A stretch of 64,000 nucleotides of DNA from Pseudomonas brassicacearum (GTDB lineage Bacteria; Pseudomonadota; Gammaproteobacteria; Pseudomonadales; Pseudomonadaceae), in NCBI RefSeq assembly GCF_003732225.1, contig NZ_MOBJ01000009.1:434001-498000 (forward strand), in the 5' to 3' direction. The translations under genes were made by a program, and so were the position numbers. The notes beneath the pieces are model-generated. The model worked only from the letters and a program-made list of their open reading frames with translations. It ran no database searches and was not told where the DNA came from. Below, piece after piece: positions 33,868 to 45,037 of this stretch; positions within the stretch are counted from its first letter, which is position 1; the number at the start of each line of letters is the position of its first letter.

Positions 33868-35031
33868 TCAGGCGACTACGCCTGTCTGGGCCGGGATCGT
33901 CCGTTGCACCATATCGCGCAGCGCCAGCATCGAGGCCGCCGATTCGTGTTCGATACGCCGCTTGAGCAACAGTTGATTGGCCAGGCGCATCCGCCATCCG
34001 CTGAAGCGATATTCCAGAGTGCGAACGAAGCGCGTGCCATCACCCTCGCTGGCGCATTCATACGTCACCAGCAGTTCCAGGCCATGATTACCCTGAGCCC
34101 GAGCGCTCCAGCGGCGGCCCGGCAGGTATTCGTTGACCTCCCAGCTCAAATGCCCGGCACGCCCGCCAGCATGAATCTCCTCTTCAAAACGTGAACCCGC
34201 GTGCAGCGGCCCTTGTTGGCCGTCGACTTTCAGTGATGAAGGGTGCCACTCGGGCCAACGCGTCGCGGTGCTGGCGTAGGCGAGCACGGCGATCGGGTCG
34301 CGCGCGATGTCGATCTGGTGCTGCATGCGGGTCATCGGCGCTCGCCTCGTTTGAAGGTGCGAATGATCGGGTTCGTCTTCCCAGTACAGCGTGCCGAAAA
34401 GGTAGTCCATCAGCGGTAAAACGATATTGAAATTGCGTTCCTGCATCAGCTCGCGACGATGATGCAGTTCGTGCAGACGGCGCATCTGGCGAATCCACGG
34501 CAGGCGGGTGACGGGATTGCTCGGCGGCAGATGTTCGCAGGCGTGAAACACCTCGTAGGTCAGGTAGCCGAGGATCATGCAGCCTGCGAACAGCCCGGCG
34601 ACGTTGCCATTGAGGTGTTGGAACAGCCACCAGGCCGGCAGGGTGATTACCAGGCTGTGCAGCACGATCAGCCAGGCCGGAAACAGAATCACCCGCCAGT
34701 CGCGCACCGTGTCGTAGGTCATGTGGCCGGGGGTGAAAAAACTGTGGTGATCGCCGGCGTGCCGGGCATAGAACAGCCGCGCAAAGGTCCTTTTGTGATG
34801 GCCCAGATGCCGGTGCACCACGTAAACGGCGAAATTGAAAAACAGCAACGTCAGCGGCACCGCCAGCCATTCCAGCGGTTGCACCTGATGCACGGTGCTC
34901 CAGAACAGCGTGATACCCAGCCCCCCGAAGGCCAGTACAAAACCACCGTGCAGCCACGGGTTGTAGAGCCGATGAATATCAGCTCGATAGCGTGCACGAA
35001 ACGCCTGCGTGGTTTGCCTCACCGCGATCAC
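33868..35031 (-). CDS. Fatty acid hydroxylase/sterol desaturase fused to SRPBCC domain
   Basis: A 387-residue fusion. Residues 1-225 form a membrane di-iron hydroxylase with four or more hydrophobic segments and histidine clusters HRHLGHH (near residue 73), HAGDHHSFF, HACEH and HELHHRRE. Residues 240-387 resemble an SRPBCC/START-like ligand-binding domain (IDIARDPIAVLAYAST, WPEWHPSSLKVDGQ, and a C-terminal helix). The two are normally separate. Together they suggest an oxidation of a hydrophobic substrate that is bound and handed over in cis. Start GTG 35031 has only a weak site, so the N-terminus is uncertain. Adjacent LysR at 35135-35998 on the same strand may control it or the glycosidase. 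Confidence 0.8.
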   Translation of the reverse strand: MIAVRQTTQAFRARYRADIHRLYNPWLHGGFVLAFGGLGITLFWSTVHQVQPLEWLAVPLTLLFFNFAVYVVHRHLGHHKRTFARLFYARHAGDHHSFFTPGHMTYDTVRDWRVILFPAWLIVLHSLVITLPAWWLFQHLNGNVAGLFAGCMILGYLTYEVFHACEHLPPSNPVTRLPWIRQMRRLHELHHRRELMQERNFNIVLPLMDYLFGTLYWEDEPDHSHLQTRRAPMTRMQHQIDIARDPIAVLAYASTATRWPEWHPSSLKVDGQQGPLHAGSRFEEEIHAGGRAGHLSWEVNEYLPGRRWSARAQGNHGLELLVTYECASEGDGTRFVRTLEYRFSGWRMRLANQLLLKRRIEHESAASMLALRDMVQRTIPAQTGVVA

Positions 35032-35134
35032 CTGTTGTCGTTGTTATAAAAGCAAGACTAGTCGCGGCGAAATTATCTGGCCAATGGATGTTGGAAATGG
35101 GTGGGTATTCACGCCGAACGGGCGTGGATGTTGT

Positions 35135-35998
35135 TTAGATCAAGGGGTTCCAGCGTTGCGACCAGTCGCTGTCGGCCTTGACCAGTTCCCGTAGCAGCTC
35201 GAACGCCTGTTGCAGCACCGCCGAGTCGCGATCCCGCGAGTACACCAGATACGTCGGGTAGCTGAATTCCGGGGCTTTGGGCACCCGTTCCAGCACACCG
35301 TTGTCGAGGTAGGTCTGGACCACCCGAGTGCGGAAATAACCGGTGCCACCGTTTTGCAGGATGTATTGCAGCGCCAGAGGGCCGAGGTTGAAGCTTAACG
35401 CGGCTTTGGCCTTGTCCGGCAGCGCCGCGTCGTGCTGGCGGCGAAACTCCTTGCCCCAGTCGATATAGACATAGGGCTCGGGCCTGGACGGCAGGCGCAC
35501 CTGGATGAGTTTTTCCTCCAGCAGTTGCTCCACTTGCAGCCGTGGCCAGTACTCGGGTTGAAATACCAGCGCGGCATCCAGCACGCCCATTTCCAGCTGA
35601 CGCAGCAGGTTTTCGCCGTCGCGGATTTCCGTGCGCAACGCATGGCTGGGGATCTTCTCGCGCAATTCACGGGCCCAACTGAGCATCAACGGGTTGCACA
35701 AACTGACCTCGCCGCCGATGTGCAGCACATTGCGGTAGCCTTCCGGCAGTGGTAGATCCCGACGCGCCGCTTCCCAGGTTTGCACCAACTGATTGGCGTA
35801 GACCACGAAAGCTTCGCCGTCCGCAGTCAGGCGAGCACCGGCGCGGTTGCGCACGAACAGGGTGCTGGCGAGTTGGCTTTCGAGCTTCTGCACCCGCGCG
35901 GTAATTGCTGTCTGGGTGACGTGGAGCTTTTCGGCGGCAGCCGCAAGACTGCCGCAGCGAACGATTTCCAGAAAGGTGCGGGCGAGATCGATGTCCAT
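35135..35998 (-). CDS. LysR family transcriptional regulator
   Basis: A 287-residue LTTR. The helix-turn-helix is FLEIVRCGSLAAAAEKLHVTQTAITARVQKLESQLASTLFVRN; the ligand domain follows. It starts 140 bases from the divergent glycosidase gene at 36139, the usual layout for LysR control, and ends 103 bases before the hydroxylase gene on the same strand. A weak hairpin after its stop may separate them. The ATG 35998 is close to the HTH and consistent with the family. Inducer unknown. Confidence 0.9.
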   Translation of the reverse strand: MDIDLARTFLEIVRCGSLAAAAEKLHVTQTAITARVQKLESQLASTLFVRNRAGARLTADGEAFVVYANQLVQTWEAARRDLPLPEGYRNVLHIGGEVSLCNPLMLSWARELREKIPSHALRTEIRDGENLLRQLEMGVLDAALVFQPEYWPRLQVEQLLEEKLIQVRLPSRPEPYVYIDWGKEFRRQHDAALPDKAKAALSFNLGPLALQYILQNGGTGYFRTRVVQTYLDNGVLERVPKAPEFSYPTYLVYSRDRDSAVLQQAFELLRELVKADSDWSQRWNPLI

Positions 35999-36138
35999 AA
36001 GCAGTCGCTGACGTAAAGAGCCCAGCAGTGTAGAGCAAGCGTCAGCCTGAACTCGAGCTGAATGCTACGGATGCGGCGTGCATCGGCGCGAGTCCTCGCT
36101 CTACACTGCAAAAGACCCCAATAACAACGGACGTTCCC

Positions 36139-38763
<2,625 letters not shown>

Positions 38764-38771
38764 TTATTATT

Positions 38772-38876
38772 GTAGGAGCTGCCGCAGGCTGCGATCTTTT
38801 GATCTTGATCCTTTAGCAATTTCAGAACCGTAAAAGATCAAAAAATCAAAAGATCGCAGCCTGCGGCAGCTCCTAC
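38772..38876. repeat. Intact REPIN-like pair, GTAGGAGCTGCC family
   Basis: GTAGGAGCTGCCGCAGGCTG (from 38772) and its reverse complement (CAGCCTGCGGCAGCTCCTAC ending 38876) surround an AT-rich core containing a second palindrome AAAAGATCAAAAAATC. The whole can fold into one long hairpin. It sits between convergent genes, a common REP position; possible functions include transcript protection. Confidence 0.92.
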
Positions 38877-38892
38877 GGGGGTAATCAAGCGA

Positions 38893-40611
38893 TCAAGCAA
38901 TCAGCGTTGCTTCACGCTCCAATGCCCACGGCGCAATCAAGCGCTGCGGGGTCTGGCAGGTTTTGCGCTTGAACACGAAGTTATGGCACTTCTCCGCGAA
39001 CTGTTGGCGGTTATGCACCATGTCCAGTTGCATCTGTGCCAGCTCGACCTCGCGACAGTGTTCGATCTGCTGAAGGTCCATGCTGGCTTTGCGCGCTCGT
39101 AACGCCGCGTACTTTTCATCGGTCAACGCGCTGTTGGCCTGTTGCAGTAGCCATTGGCTGAACTCGCGCGGGCAGCGCGGGCCGATGTCCTGAATCATCC
39201 CCAATTGCCAGGCCTGAAACGCGCTGATCGGCAGGCATTCTTCGGTGAGCTTATGCGCAACTTCGCTGCCCACTGCGCGAGGCAAACTGTAGGTCCAGTA
39301 CTCGGAGCCATACAGGCCCATGGTTTTGTAATGCGGATTGAGCACCACACCGGCTCGGGCGAACACGATGTCGGCGGCCAGCGCCAGCATCACGCCGCCG
39401 GCTCCGGCGCCGCCGGTCAGACCGCTGACCACCAGTTGCCGGGCAGTCAGCAGTTCCTGGCAGACATCATCGATCGCCTGAATATTGGCCCAGGCTTCCA
39501 GCCCCGGCACCTTGGCTGCCTGAATGACATTGAGGTGCACGCCATTGGAAAAGCTCCCGCGACCGCCCTTGATCAGCAGCACTCGAGTGTCACGGGCCTT
39601 GGCCCAGCGCAGCGCCTCGACCAATCGCTGACACTGTTCAGTGCTCATGGCGCCGTTGTAGAACTCGAAGGTCAGTTCACCGACGTGGCCCGACTCCCGA
39701 TAACGAATCGGTTGATAGGTGGCCTCGTTGAACGGCTGGTTGGCGATCGAGCCGTCCAGTACCGGAACTTCATTGAGTTGCCCGGCCAGCACATGCCGCG
39801 CTGGCAACTTGAAGGTTTCTTCCCCGGGCTGAGCCTTGCGCTTGAGCGAGCCGACCCACAGGCTGCGATCGCCGGTCGCGACCAGTACAGCATCGTCTTG
39901 CACGGCAAGGATTTCCCCCGGCGTGCCGCTGCGTGAATCCAGATGGGCGTCGTACAGGTAATACTGCCCGCCGGCCAGACTTGCCAACACACCGGGCTGG
40001 CCGTCGGCGGCGTCAATGCTGCGTTTGATGAACCGCGCACAATCGTGCCAGCTGAAGGTTCGGTCGGCCTGTTTCATGTTGGGCTTCAGGCGTCCGATGA
40101 CGTTGGGCTGCGTGTAATCAAGTGGTGTCGGGACGAAATCGCTGGCGAACTTTTCCACCACATCGCGAATGCAATGGATTGCCGCGTCACTCACCGGGCC
40201 GTTGTACAGCTCGGATTTGCGCACGTCGGCGGGCATGTTGAATTCATAGGTCGACCAGATCGGCCCGGCATCCATTTCTTCGACCGCCTGCAAGGCGGTA
40301 ACGCCCCAACGGCTGACCTGCTGGGTGATGGCCCAATCCAGCGCACTGGCGCCACGGTCGCCGACGATGCCCGGGTGAATGATCACCACCGGGCGCTCCG
40401 GGTTGCTCCAGAGCTGTTGCGGAACGCGATCCCTGAGAAACGGGCAGATCACCAGCTCGGCCGACGATTCCTCGATCTGCCGGCACACCGAGGCTTCATC
40501 GGTGAACAGCACCACACTGGGCTCATGACCCGATTGGCGCAAATCCAGCCAGGCACGTTGGGTCAAACCGTTGAACGCCGATGACAACAAAATGATCTTC
40601 AATGACCGCAT
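38893..40611 (-). CDS. hoxX: HoxX-like protein: formyltransferase fused to enoyl-CoA hydratase
   Basis: A 572-residue two-domain protein. The N-terminal half shows a formyltransferase hydrolase-like fold (VVIIHPGIVGDRGASALDW and EEMDAGPIWSTYEF, with conserved His-Asp), the C-terminal half an enoyl-CoA hydratase/crotonase fold (LLIKGGRGSFSNGVHLN and GLTGGAGAGGVMLALAADIVFA). This is the layout of HoxX, which in hydrogenase-bearing bacteria makes CO from formyl-CoA for active-site assembly. No hydrogenase or hyp genes are in this window, so a different task or an orphan copy is likely. Start ATG 40611. Monocistronic. Confidence 0.85.
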   Translation of the reverse strand: MRSLKIILLSSAFNGLTQRAWLDLRQSGHEPSVVLFTDEASVCRQIEESSAELVICPFLRDRVPQQLWSNPERPVVIIHPGIVGDRGASALDWAITQQVSRWGVTALQAVEEMDAGPIWSTYEFNMPADVRKSELYNGPVSDAAIHCIRDVVEKFASDFVPTPLDYTQPNVIGRLKPNMKQADRTFSWHDCARFIKRSIDAADGQPGVLASLAGGQYYLYDAHLDSRSGTPGEILAVQDDAVLVATGDRSLWVGSLKRKAQPGEETFKLPARHVLAGQLNEVPVLDGSIANQPFNEATYQPIRYRESGHVGELTFEFYNGAMSTEQCQRLVEALRWAKARDTRVLLIKGGRGSFSNGVHLNVIQAAKVPGLEAWANIQAIDDVCQELLTARQLVVSGLTGGAGAGGVMLALAADIVFARAGVVLNPHYKTMGLYGSEYWTYSLPRAVGSEVAHKLTEECLPISAFQAWQLGMIQDIGPRCPREFSQWLLQQANSALTDEKYAALRARKASMDLQQIEHCREVELAQMQLDMVHNRQQFAEKCHNFVFKRKTCQTPQRLIAPWALEREATLIA

Positions 40612-40810
40612 GAATGACTCTTCCCTGAGGATGCGCGGCCGGAGGCTCCCATTGAGCCGTCCCTGGCCTTTGATGGAAGCGCAAGGGTAGAGAGTGTGTT
40701 GCGAGGGTTAGCTGACCGAGATCAATCTTGTGTTTGCAAATCGTTCATCAGTCGACGAGTTGTTGATTGCTGTTGGTAAACCGCTTTGATTCTGTCTGAT
40801 CTGAAACGAC
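40612..40810. other. Intergenic region upstream of hoxX
   Basis: About 200 bases hold the hoxX promoter. A rightward unannotated transcript ending at the orphan terminator at 40811-40845 is possible, since no plus-strand gene precedes it. I cannot find an ORF. Confidence 0.3.
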
Positions 40811-40845
40811 AAACCCGCCAGTCTTGTGAAAAGGTGGCGGGTTTT
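40811..40845 (+). terminator. Orphan Rho-independent terminator
   Basis: AAACCCGCCA and TGGCGGGTTT pair around a 15-base loop, followed by TTGTGTGG. No annotated plus-strand gene precedes it within 200 bases, so it may end a small RNA or be left from an older gene. Confidence 0.6.
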
Positions 40846-40940
40846 GTGTGGTCTGCGTGCACTATCGACCTGTTGCGAGGGGGCAAGCCCTAATGCCAGT
40901 CAGTTAAGTGAACACAAAGTTCGAAACAGCAAGGATCGAA

Positions 40941-41030
40941 TGTGGGAGCGAGCTTGCTCGCGATAGCGGTGTGACAGTAACCATTGATGCAGAATGTAAC
41001 ACCGTCATCGCGAGCAAGCTCGCTCCCACA
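40941..41030. repeat. REP pair, GTGGGAGCGAGC family
   Basis: TGTGGGAGCGAGCTTGCTCG (from 40941) and its reverse complement, ending CGCTCCCACA at 41030, surround about 35 bases. This family recurs at 55133-55222 and 62191-62282. In this copy the arms point outward, GTGGGAG first. Confidence 0.93.
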
Positions 41031-41051
41031 AGAGCCCCACGGCGTTGGCCG

Positions 41052-41417
41052 CTACTCAGGTGTATCGAGGTGATCCAGCGCTCGATTCACCGCCAACTCG
41101 GCCAGGGAAATCATCTGTTGAATCGCCAGCGCGGTATTGCGTTTGGGGCCTTCGAGGTCGAACGCCAGATCGCTGGCCATGACATTGGCTGAAGCGAGGG
41201 TTTCGCAGGCGTGGGCCAGCAGGGTTTCGCTGTCGACGTCGGGGGCGATGACGAAAATGCAGCCGGGGCGTCGGTCGGCTAACAGTGCCTTGGTTTCGGG
41301 CAGCACCAGGTAATGATCGAGCGCACGGTGCGCGGCGGCGTGGAGTTCTTTCGAGTCGAGGGAAGCGTAGGGAGAAACGGGATCGGTTTCAGAGGGATTG
41401 GGGGTGGCTTTGAACAT
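41052..41417 (-). CDS. DUF6124 family protein
   Basis: A 121-residue soluble protein. MFKATPNPSETDPVSPYASLDSKELHAAAHRALDHYL is the N-terminal hallmark of the DUF6124 group, small Pseudomonas proteins of unknown role; the C-terminal helices (LLAHACETLASANVMASDLAFDLEG, AIQQMISLAELAVNRAL) complete it. ATG 41417 has GAGGT upstream. The frame upstream of it adds 37 unlikely residues. It lies alone between REP elements and has no assigned function. Confidence 0.85.
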   Translation of the reverse strand: MFKATPNPSETDPVSPYASLDSKELHAAAHRALDHYLVLPETKALLADRRPGCIFVIAPDVDSETLLAHACETLASANVMASDLAFDLEGPKRNTALAIQQMISLAELAVNRALDHLDTPE

Positions 41418-41611
41418 GGTGAACCTCACTTTGTCATCGGGAAACACCTTGAATTCGGGGCCGCCAAGCCCGTGCCGCTGAATGGTCAGCGACATGTAAA
41501 CGATAGGGGCGAGGGCCAATACGCACAAGCCGGCGGATTCTGGCGCAGGTGTAGGTCGCTACGCAAGGCGCTGTAGCCTCTGATGGGCACCGCGTGGGCA
41601 AGCTTAAACAC

Positions 41612-41760
41612 CCGTAGCAGCTGTCGAGCCCGCGAGGCTGCGTTCGGCCGCGAAGCGGTCGTAAAATCATGCAACACGTTCATTCAGGTAAACCGCGTAC
41701 ACAGGGTTTGCGAGGACTGCGTCCTCGAACGCAGCCTCGCGGGCTCGGCAGCTGCTACGG
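41612..41760. repeat. Long REP-type inverted pair, GTAGCAGCTG family
   Basis: CCGTAGCAGCTGTCGAGCCCGCGAGG (abbreviated: CCGTAGCAGCTG at 41612) and its reverse complement ending CAGCTGCTACGG at 41760 face each other across a core of about 60 bases which itself has palindromes (TGCGTTCG... CGAACGCA). It is a third REP family in this window. The following 170 bases up to the toxin gene contain no gene. Confidence 0.85.
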
Positions 41761-41929
41761 GCGCGAGCTTTACACCTTCGGTATACCGGCAGGTGTTATC
41801 TATGTAGGGCTTCACGTGGATGACCAAGGCATAAAGTGACCCTCGATTGGATGAGGCTGAGAAGAATCTCTCGCCCCTTCAACTCACAAAACACGGTTGC
41901 TTTCTGTCTCCAATTGGATACACTTCCTT

Positions 41930-42223
41930 GTGACTTATCTGATCCAGCAAACCAAGTATTTTGCTCATTGGCTTGTATCTGTACGCGATATACGCGCAAG
42001 GATTGCCATCGCACGACGCATTGATCGAGCCACAACTGGCAACCTGGGCGATGTGAAGCCAGTAGGTGAAGGTGTATCCGAGATGCGCGTTGATGTCGGG
42101 GCTGGATACCGCGTGTATTTCACAATGCGCGGCGGTGTTGTCGTGGTCCTGCTGGCTGGCGGGGACAAGTCCACTCAACCTGCCGATATCCGGCAGGCCA
42201 AAAGATTGGCAAAGGAGGTTTGA
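41930..42223 (+). CDS. RelE/ParE-type toxin (type II TA)
   Basis: A 97-residue protein of the HigB/RelE superfamily whose members are mRNA-cleaving ribosome-dependent toxins or gyrase inhibitors. RIAIARRIDRATTGNLGDVKPVG followed by SEMRVDVGAGYRVYFTMRGG and VVVLLAGGDKSTQPADIRQAKRLA match the family's 'addiction module killer' subgroup. The start is likely GTG 41930; a TTG at 41897 would add 11 residues. No good ribosome binding site is seen for either. The antitoxin gene starts three bases after its stop codon, the reversed order typical of the higBA-type. Confidence 0.82.
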   Translation: MTYLIQQTKYFAHWLVSVRDIRARIAIARRIDRATTGNLGDVKPVGEGVSEMRVDVGAGYRVYFTMRGGVVVVLLAGGDKSTQPADIRQAKRLAKEV

Positions 42224-42225
42224 AA

Positions 42226-42516
42226 ATGTCCGATACCCTTATGCCGTTTGATATGGCGGAGCTTCTGGACACTGATGAAGCCGTCAGCGAGTACCTGTCT
42301 CAGGTACTGGCCGAGGGCGACACTGACGAGTTCATCCGTGCGGTTGGATACGTCGCAAAAGCGCGCGGTATGGCCCAGATTGCGAATGACTCAGGCCTTG
42401 GCCGGGCAAGCTTGTACAAAGCATTTGCGCCGGGCGCCAAGCCACGCTTCGACACTGTGATTAAAGTGATGCGCGCGATGGGCATTGAGCTCCACGCTAC
42501 TGTTGGGCGTGCTTGA
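42226..42516 (+). CDS. Antitoxin, addiction module antidote protein (HigA-like)
   Basis: A 96-residue helix-turn-helix antitoxin. FDMAELLDTDEAVSEYLSQVLAEGD is followed by the DNA-binding motif GMAQIANDSGLGRASLYKAF, which belongs to the 'probable addiction module antidote protein' subgroup. AAAGGAGG lies 7 bases before ATG 42226. It is partner to the toxin and likely represses the shared promoter upstream of 41930. Terminating at 42516, it ends just before the convergent amidohydrolase gene. Confidence 0.88.
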   Translation: MSDTLMPFDMAELLDTDEAVSEYLSQVLAEGDTDEFIRAVGYVAKARGMAQIANDSGLGRASLYKAFAPGAKPRFDTVIKVMRAMGIELHATVGRA

Positions 42517-42519
42517 GAG

Positions 42520-44367
42520 TCAAAACGCAAAGCACGAACAACCCAACGCGCCCCAGAACCCCTGAAAGTCGCTGACTGGCGCATTCGACAAGCGCGCTCG
42601 CTCATGGCTGTGGGCATGCACGGCGCAGGCGCCCACGCATTGATGCATTTGGGCGGTGAGCGGCGCCAGGGGTTTCCAGTGCCCCGGCACGCTCACCACC
42701 GGCGACCAATCGGGCATCACCGGTAGACGCGGCGGGCCGAGCTTTTCGAATTCGAGGCTGCCGTAGACCACCTTGCCGTCGACCACAGTCAGTATCGATT
42801 CAATCCACTTGATCGCTTCGTCGTCGACGCTGAAATAGTCGGCTGACAACGCCACCAGATCGGCCAGTTGCCCGACCTTGATCTGGCCCTTTGTGCCTTG
42901 CTCGGAGGAGAACCAGGCGCTGCCATGGGTGTAGAGTTCCAGCGCCGTGTCGCGGCTCAGGCCTTGCGGGTACAGCTCCAGACCGCCGACGGTGCGGCCG
43001 CTGACCAACCAGTAGAGCGACGTCCACGGGTTGTAGCTGGAGACGCGGGTGGCGTCGGTGCCGGCACCGACCGGAATGCCTTCGGCGAGCATGCGCTGGA
43101 TCGGTGGGGTGTGCTCGGCGGCCTTGGCGCCGTAGCGGTCGACAAAGTACTCGCCCTGAAAAGCCATGCGGTCCTGAATCGCAATGCCACCGCCCAGCGC
43201 GCGAACCCGCTCGATATTCTGCGGGGTGATGGTTTCGGCGTGATCGAAGAACCACGGCAGCCCGTCGAATGGAATGTCGCGGTTAACCTTCTCGAACACG
43301 TCGAGCATCCGTGTGATCGATTCGTTGTAGGTGGCGTGCAGGCGGAATGGCCAGCGTTGCTCGACCAGATGCCGGACCACCGGTTCCAGCTCCTGCTCCA
43401 TGGTCTGCGGCAAATCCGGACGTGGCTCGAGGAAGTCTTCGAAATCTGCCGCGGAGAACACCAGCATTTCGCCAGCGCCATTGTGCCGCAAAAAGTCGTC
43501 ACCCTGGCCGTAGTGCGAGGTGTTAGTCCAGTTCTTGAAGTCGGTCAGTTCTTCCTTGGGCTTTTGGGTGAACAGGTTGTAGGCGATGCGCACGCTGAGT
43601 TGCTGGTCTTTCGCCAACTGCTGGATGACCTGATAGTCGTCCGGGTAATTCTGAAAGCCGCCACCGGCATCAATGGCGCTGGTGACGCCGAGACGATTGA
43701 GTTCGCGCATGAACTGCCGGGTCGAGTTGACCTGATACTCCAGCGGCAGCTTCGGTCCCTTGGCCAGGGTCGAGTACAGGATCATCGCGTTCGGACGGGC
43801 GATCAGCATGCCCGTGGGGTCGCCATTGGCATCGCGCTGGATTTCACCACCCGGCGGGTTCGGCGTATTGCGGTCGTAGCCGACTACTTTCAGCGCCGCG
43901 CGGTTGAGCAGGGCGCGGTCATACAGGTGCAGGACGAACACCGGGGTGTCAGGTGCGGCTTTGTTCAGTTCTTCAATCGTCGGCAAGCGTTTTTCGGCGA
44001 ACTGAAACTCGGTCCAGCCACCGACCACGCGTACCCATTGCGGTGTCGGCGTGCGATCGGCCTGATCCTTGAGCAGGCGCAAGGCGTCGGCCAAGGACGG
44101 CACGCCTTCCCAGCGCAGTTCGAGGTTGTAGTTCAGGCCGCCGCGAATCAGGTGCAAGTGCGAGTCGTTGAGGCCGGGGATCACCGTGCGTTTTTGCAGG
44201 TCGATGACTTGCGTGCTGGCGCCGCGCAGAGGCATGACGTGCGCATCATCGCCGACGGCAATAAACCGCCCGTCCTTGATGGCGACCGCACTGGCCTGGG
44301 GCTTGTCCCGGTCAATGGTGTGCAGGCGACCGTTGAACAATATGAGATCGGCTGGGGTAGTGGTCAT
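42520..44367 (-). CDS. Amidohydrolase-3 family enzyme with cysteine-bearing tail
   Basis: A 615-residue metal-dependent amidohydrolase. GLNDSHLHLIRGG carries the first metal-binding histidines and RLHATYNE, FDHAETIT and GTDATRVSSYNP complete the active site. Unlike the first one at 22735, it has no signal peptide. The C-terminus extends past the domain with four cysteines in CVGACAVHAHSHE and WGALGCSCFAF, which may bind a metal. ATG 44367 has a GGAG site 9 bases upstream; an in-frame ATG at 44475 also has GGAG upstream and would add 36 residues. Substrate unknown. Confidence 0.83.
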   Translation of the reverse strand: MTTTPADLILFNGRLHTIDRDKPQASAVAIKDGRFIAVGDDAHVMPLRGASTQVIDLQKRTVIPGLNDSHLHLIRGGLNYNLELRWEGVPSLADALRLLKDQADRTPTPQWVRVVGGWTEFQFAEKRLPTIEELNKAAPDTPVFVLHLYDRALLNRAALKVVGYDRNTPNPPGGEIQRDANGDPTGMLIARPNAMILYSTLAKGPKLPLEYQVNSTRQFMRELNRLGVTSAIDAGGGFQNYPDDYQVIQQLAKDQQLSVRIAYNLFTQKPKEELTDFKNWTNTSHYGQGDDFLRHNGAGEMLVFSAADFEDFLEPRPDLPQTMEQELEPVVRHLVEQRWPFRLHATYNESITRMLDVFEKVNRDIPFDGLPWFFDHAETITPQNIERVRALGGGIAIQDRMAFQGEYFVDRYGAKAAEHTPPIQRMLAEGIPVGAGTDATRVSSYNPWTSLYWLVSGRTVGGLELYPQGLSRDTALELYTHGSAWFSSEQGTKGQIKVGQLADLVALSADYFSVDDEAIKWIESILTVVDGKVVYGSLEFEKLGPPRLPVMPDWSPVVSVPGHWKPLAPLTAQMHQCVGACAVHAHSHERARLSNAPVSDFQGFWGALGCSCFAF

Positions 44368-44604
44368 GCTGGTGCTCTCCGCAAGTAGAGGACTGATCCA
44401 GGCACCGACGGCGCCTGCCGAAAGGCCTTGCAGTACGCGGTAGTGAAAGCCGTCGTGGCAGTCAGATGGACTCATGGCGTCGTTCTCCGCAGGTGTTCGG
44501 TCGCGCGAGCAGCCGGATGCGCGAGCCATACGGCCAGCAAAGAATATAGACGGCTAATTCGGGGTCGATGCGTCGTGCGGGGAAATTTACGACCGGCAGA
44601 AACG

Positions 44605-44632
44605 ACGAATCCCGCCATGGAGGCGGGATTCG
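44605..44632 (-). terminator. Terminator of the SCP2/phosphatase operon
   Basis: ACGAATCCCGCC and GGCGGGATTCGT form a 12-base stem; the loop is ATGGA-like. The leftward transcript from the SCP2 gene (stop 44673) ends here. A second GC-rich hairpin is at about 44643-44672. Confidence 0.7.
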
Positions 44633-44672
44633 TGTGCAGCCAGACGGGCTCCCAGGGGCGGGAGCCGCCGTC

Positions 44673-44987
44673 TTAGCTCGGGAACAGCTCGGACAGTTTC
44701 ATGGCCAGCATCATGTCGCCTTCAGCGCGCAGTTTGCCGCCCATGAATGCTTGCATGCCGTCGGTCGAACCGTCGACGATGCCTTGCAGGGTTTCGCCGT
44801 CCATGACCAGAGTCACTTGAGCATCCGGGTTTTCGCCTTCCTGCAGGTCGCAAGTGCTGTTTTTGACGATCAGCGAGAAGTTCTTGGTGTCGTCGATGCG
44901 GAAACCGAAAACCAGGTCCAGGCCGGCAGCAGCGGCTGGGTTGAACTTGGCTTTCATTGCTTGTACGGCGTCAGCTACGGAGGTCAT
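44673..44987 (-). CDS. SCP2 sterol-binding domain protein
   Basis: A 104-residue soluble protein, a minimal SCP2 fold: VADAVQAMKAKFNPAAAAGLDLVFGFRI, then DTKNFSLIVKNSTCDLQEG, ending with GKLRAEGDMMLAMKLSELFPS. It probably binds acyl-CoA, lipid or another hydrophobic ligand. It is 50 bases downstream of the histidine phosphatase gene on the same strand, so they are likely cotranscribed, a pairing common in Pseudomonas beside a phosphotransferase (absent here). Confidence 0.9.
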   Translation of the reverse strand: MTSVADAVQAMKAKFNPAAAAGLDLVFGFRIDDTKNFSLIVKNSTCDLQEGENPDAQVTLVMDGETLQGIVDGSTDGMQAFMGGKLRAEGDMMLAMKLSELFPS

Positions 44988-45037
44988 GGTTCGATCCTTT
45001 CATGATGTGTTACAACAAGGGTCACAGTGATCCGGAC

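Noticed and set aside
42868..44388. Plus-strand frame of 506 codons
   Set aside because: It is antisense to the amidohydrolase gene and rich in H, Q and R without a domain.
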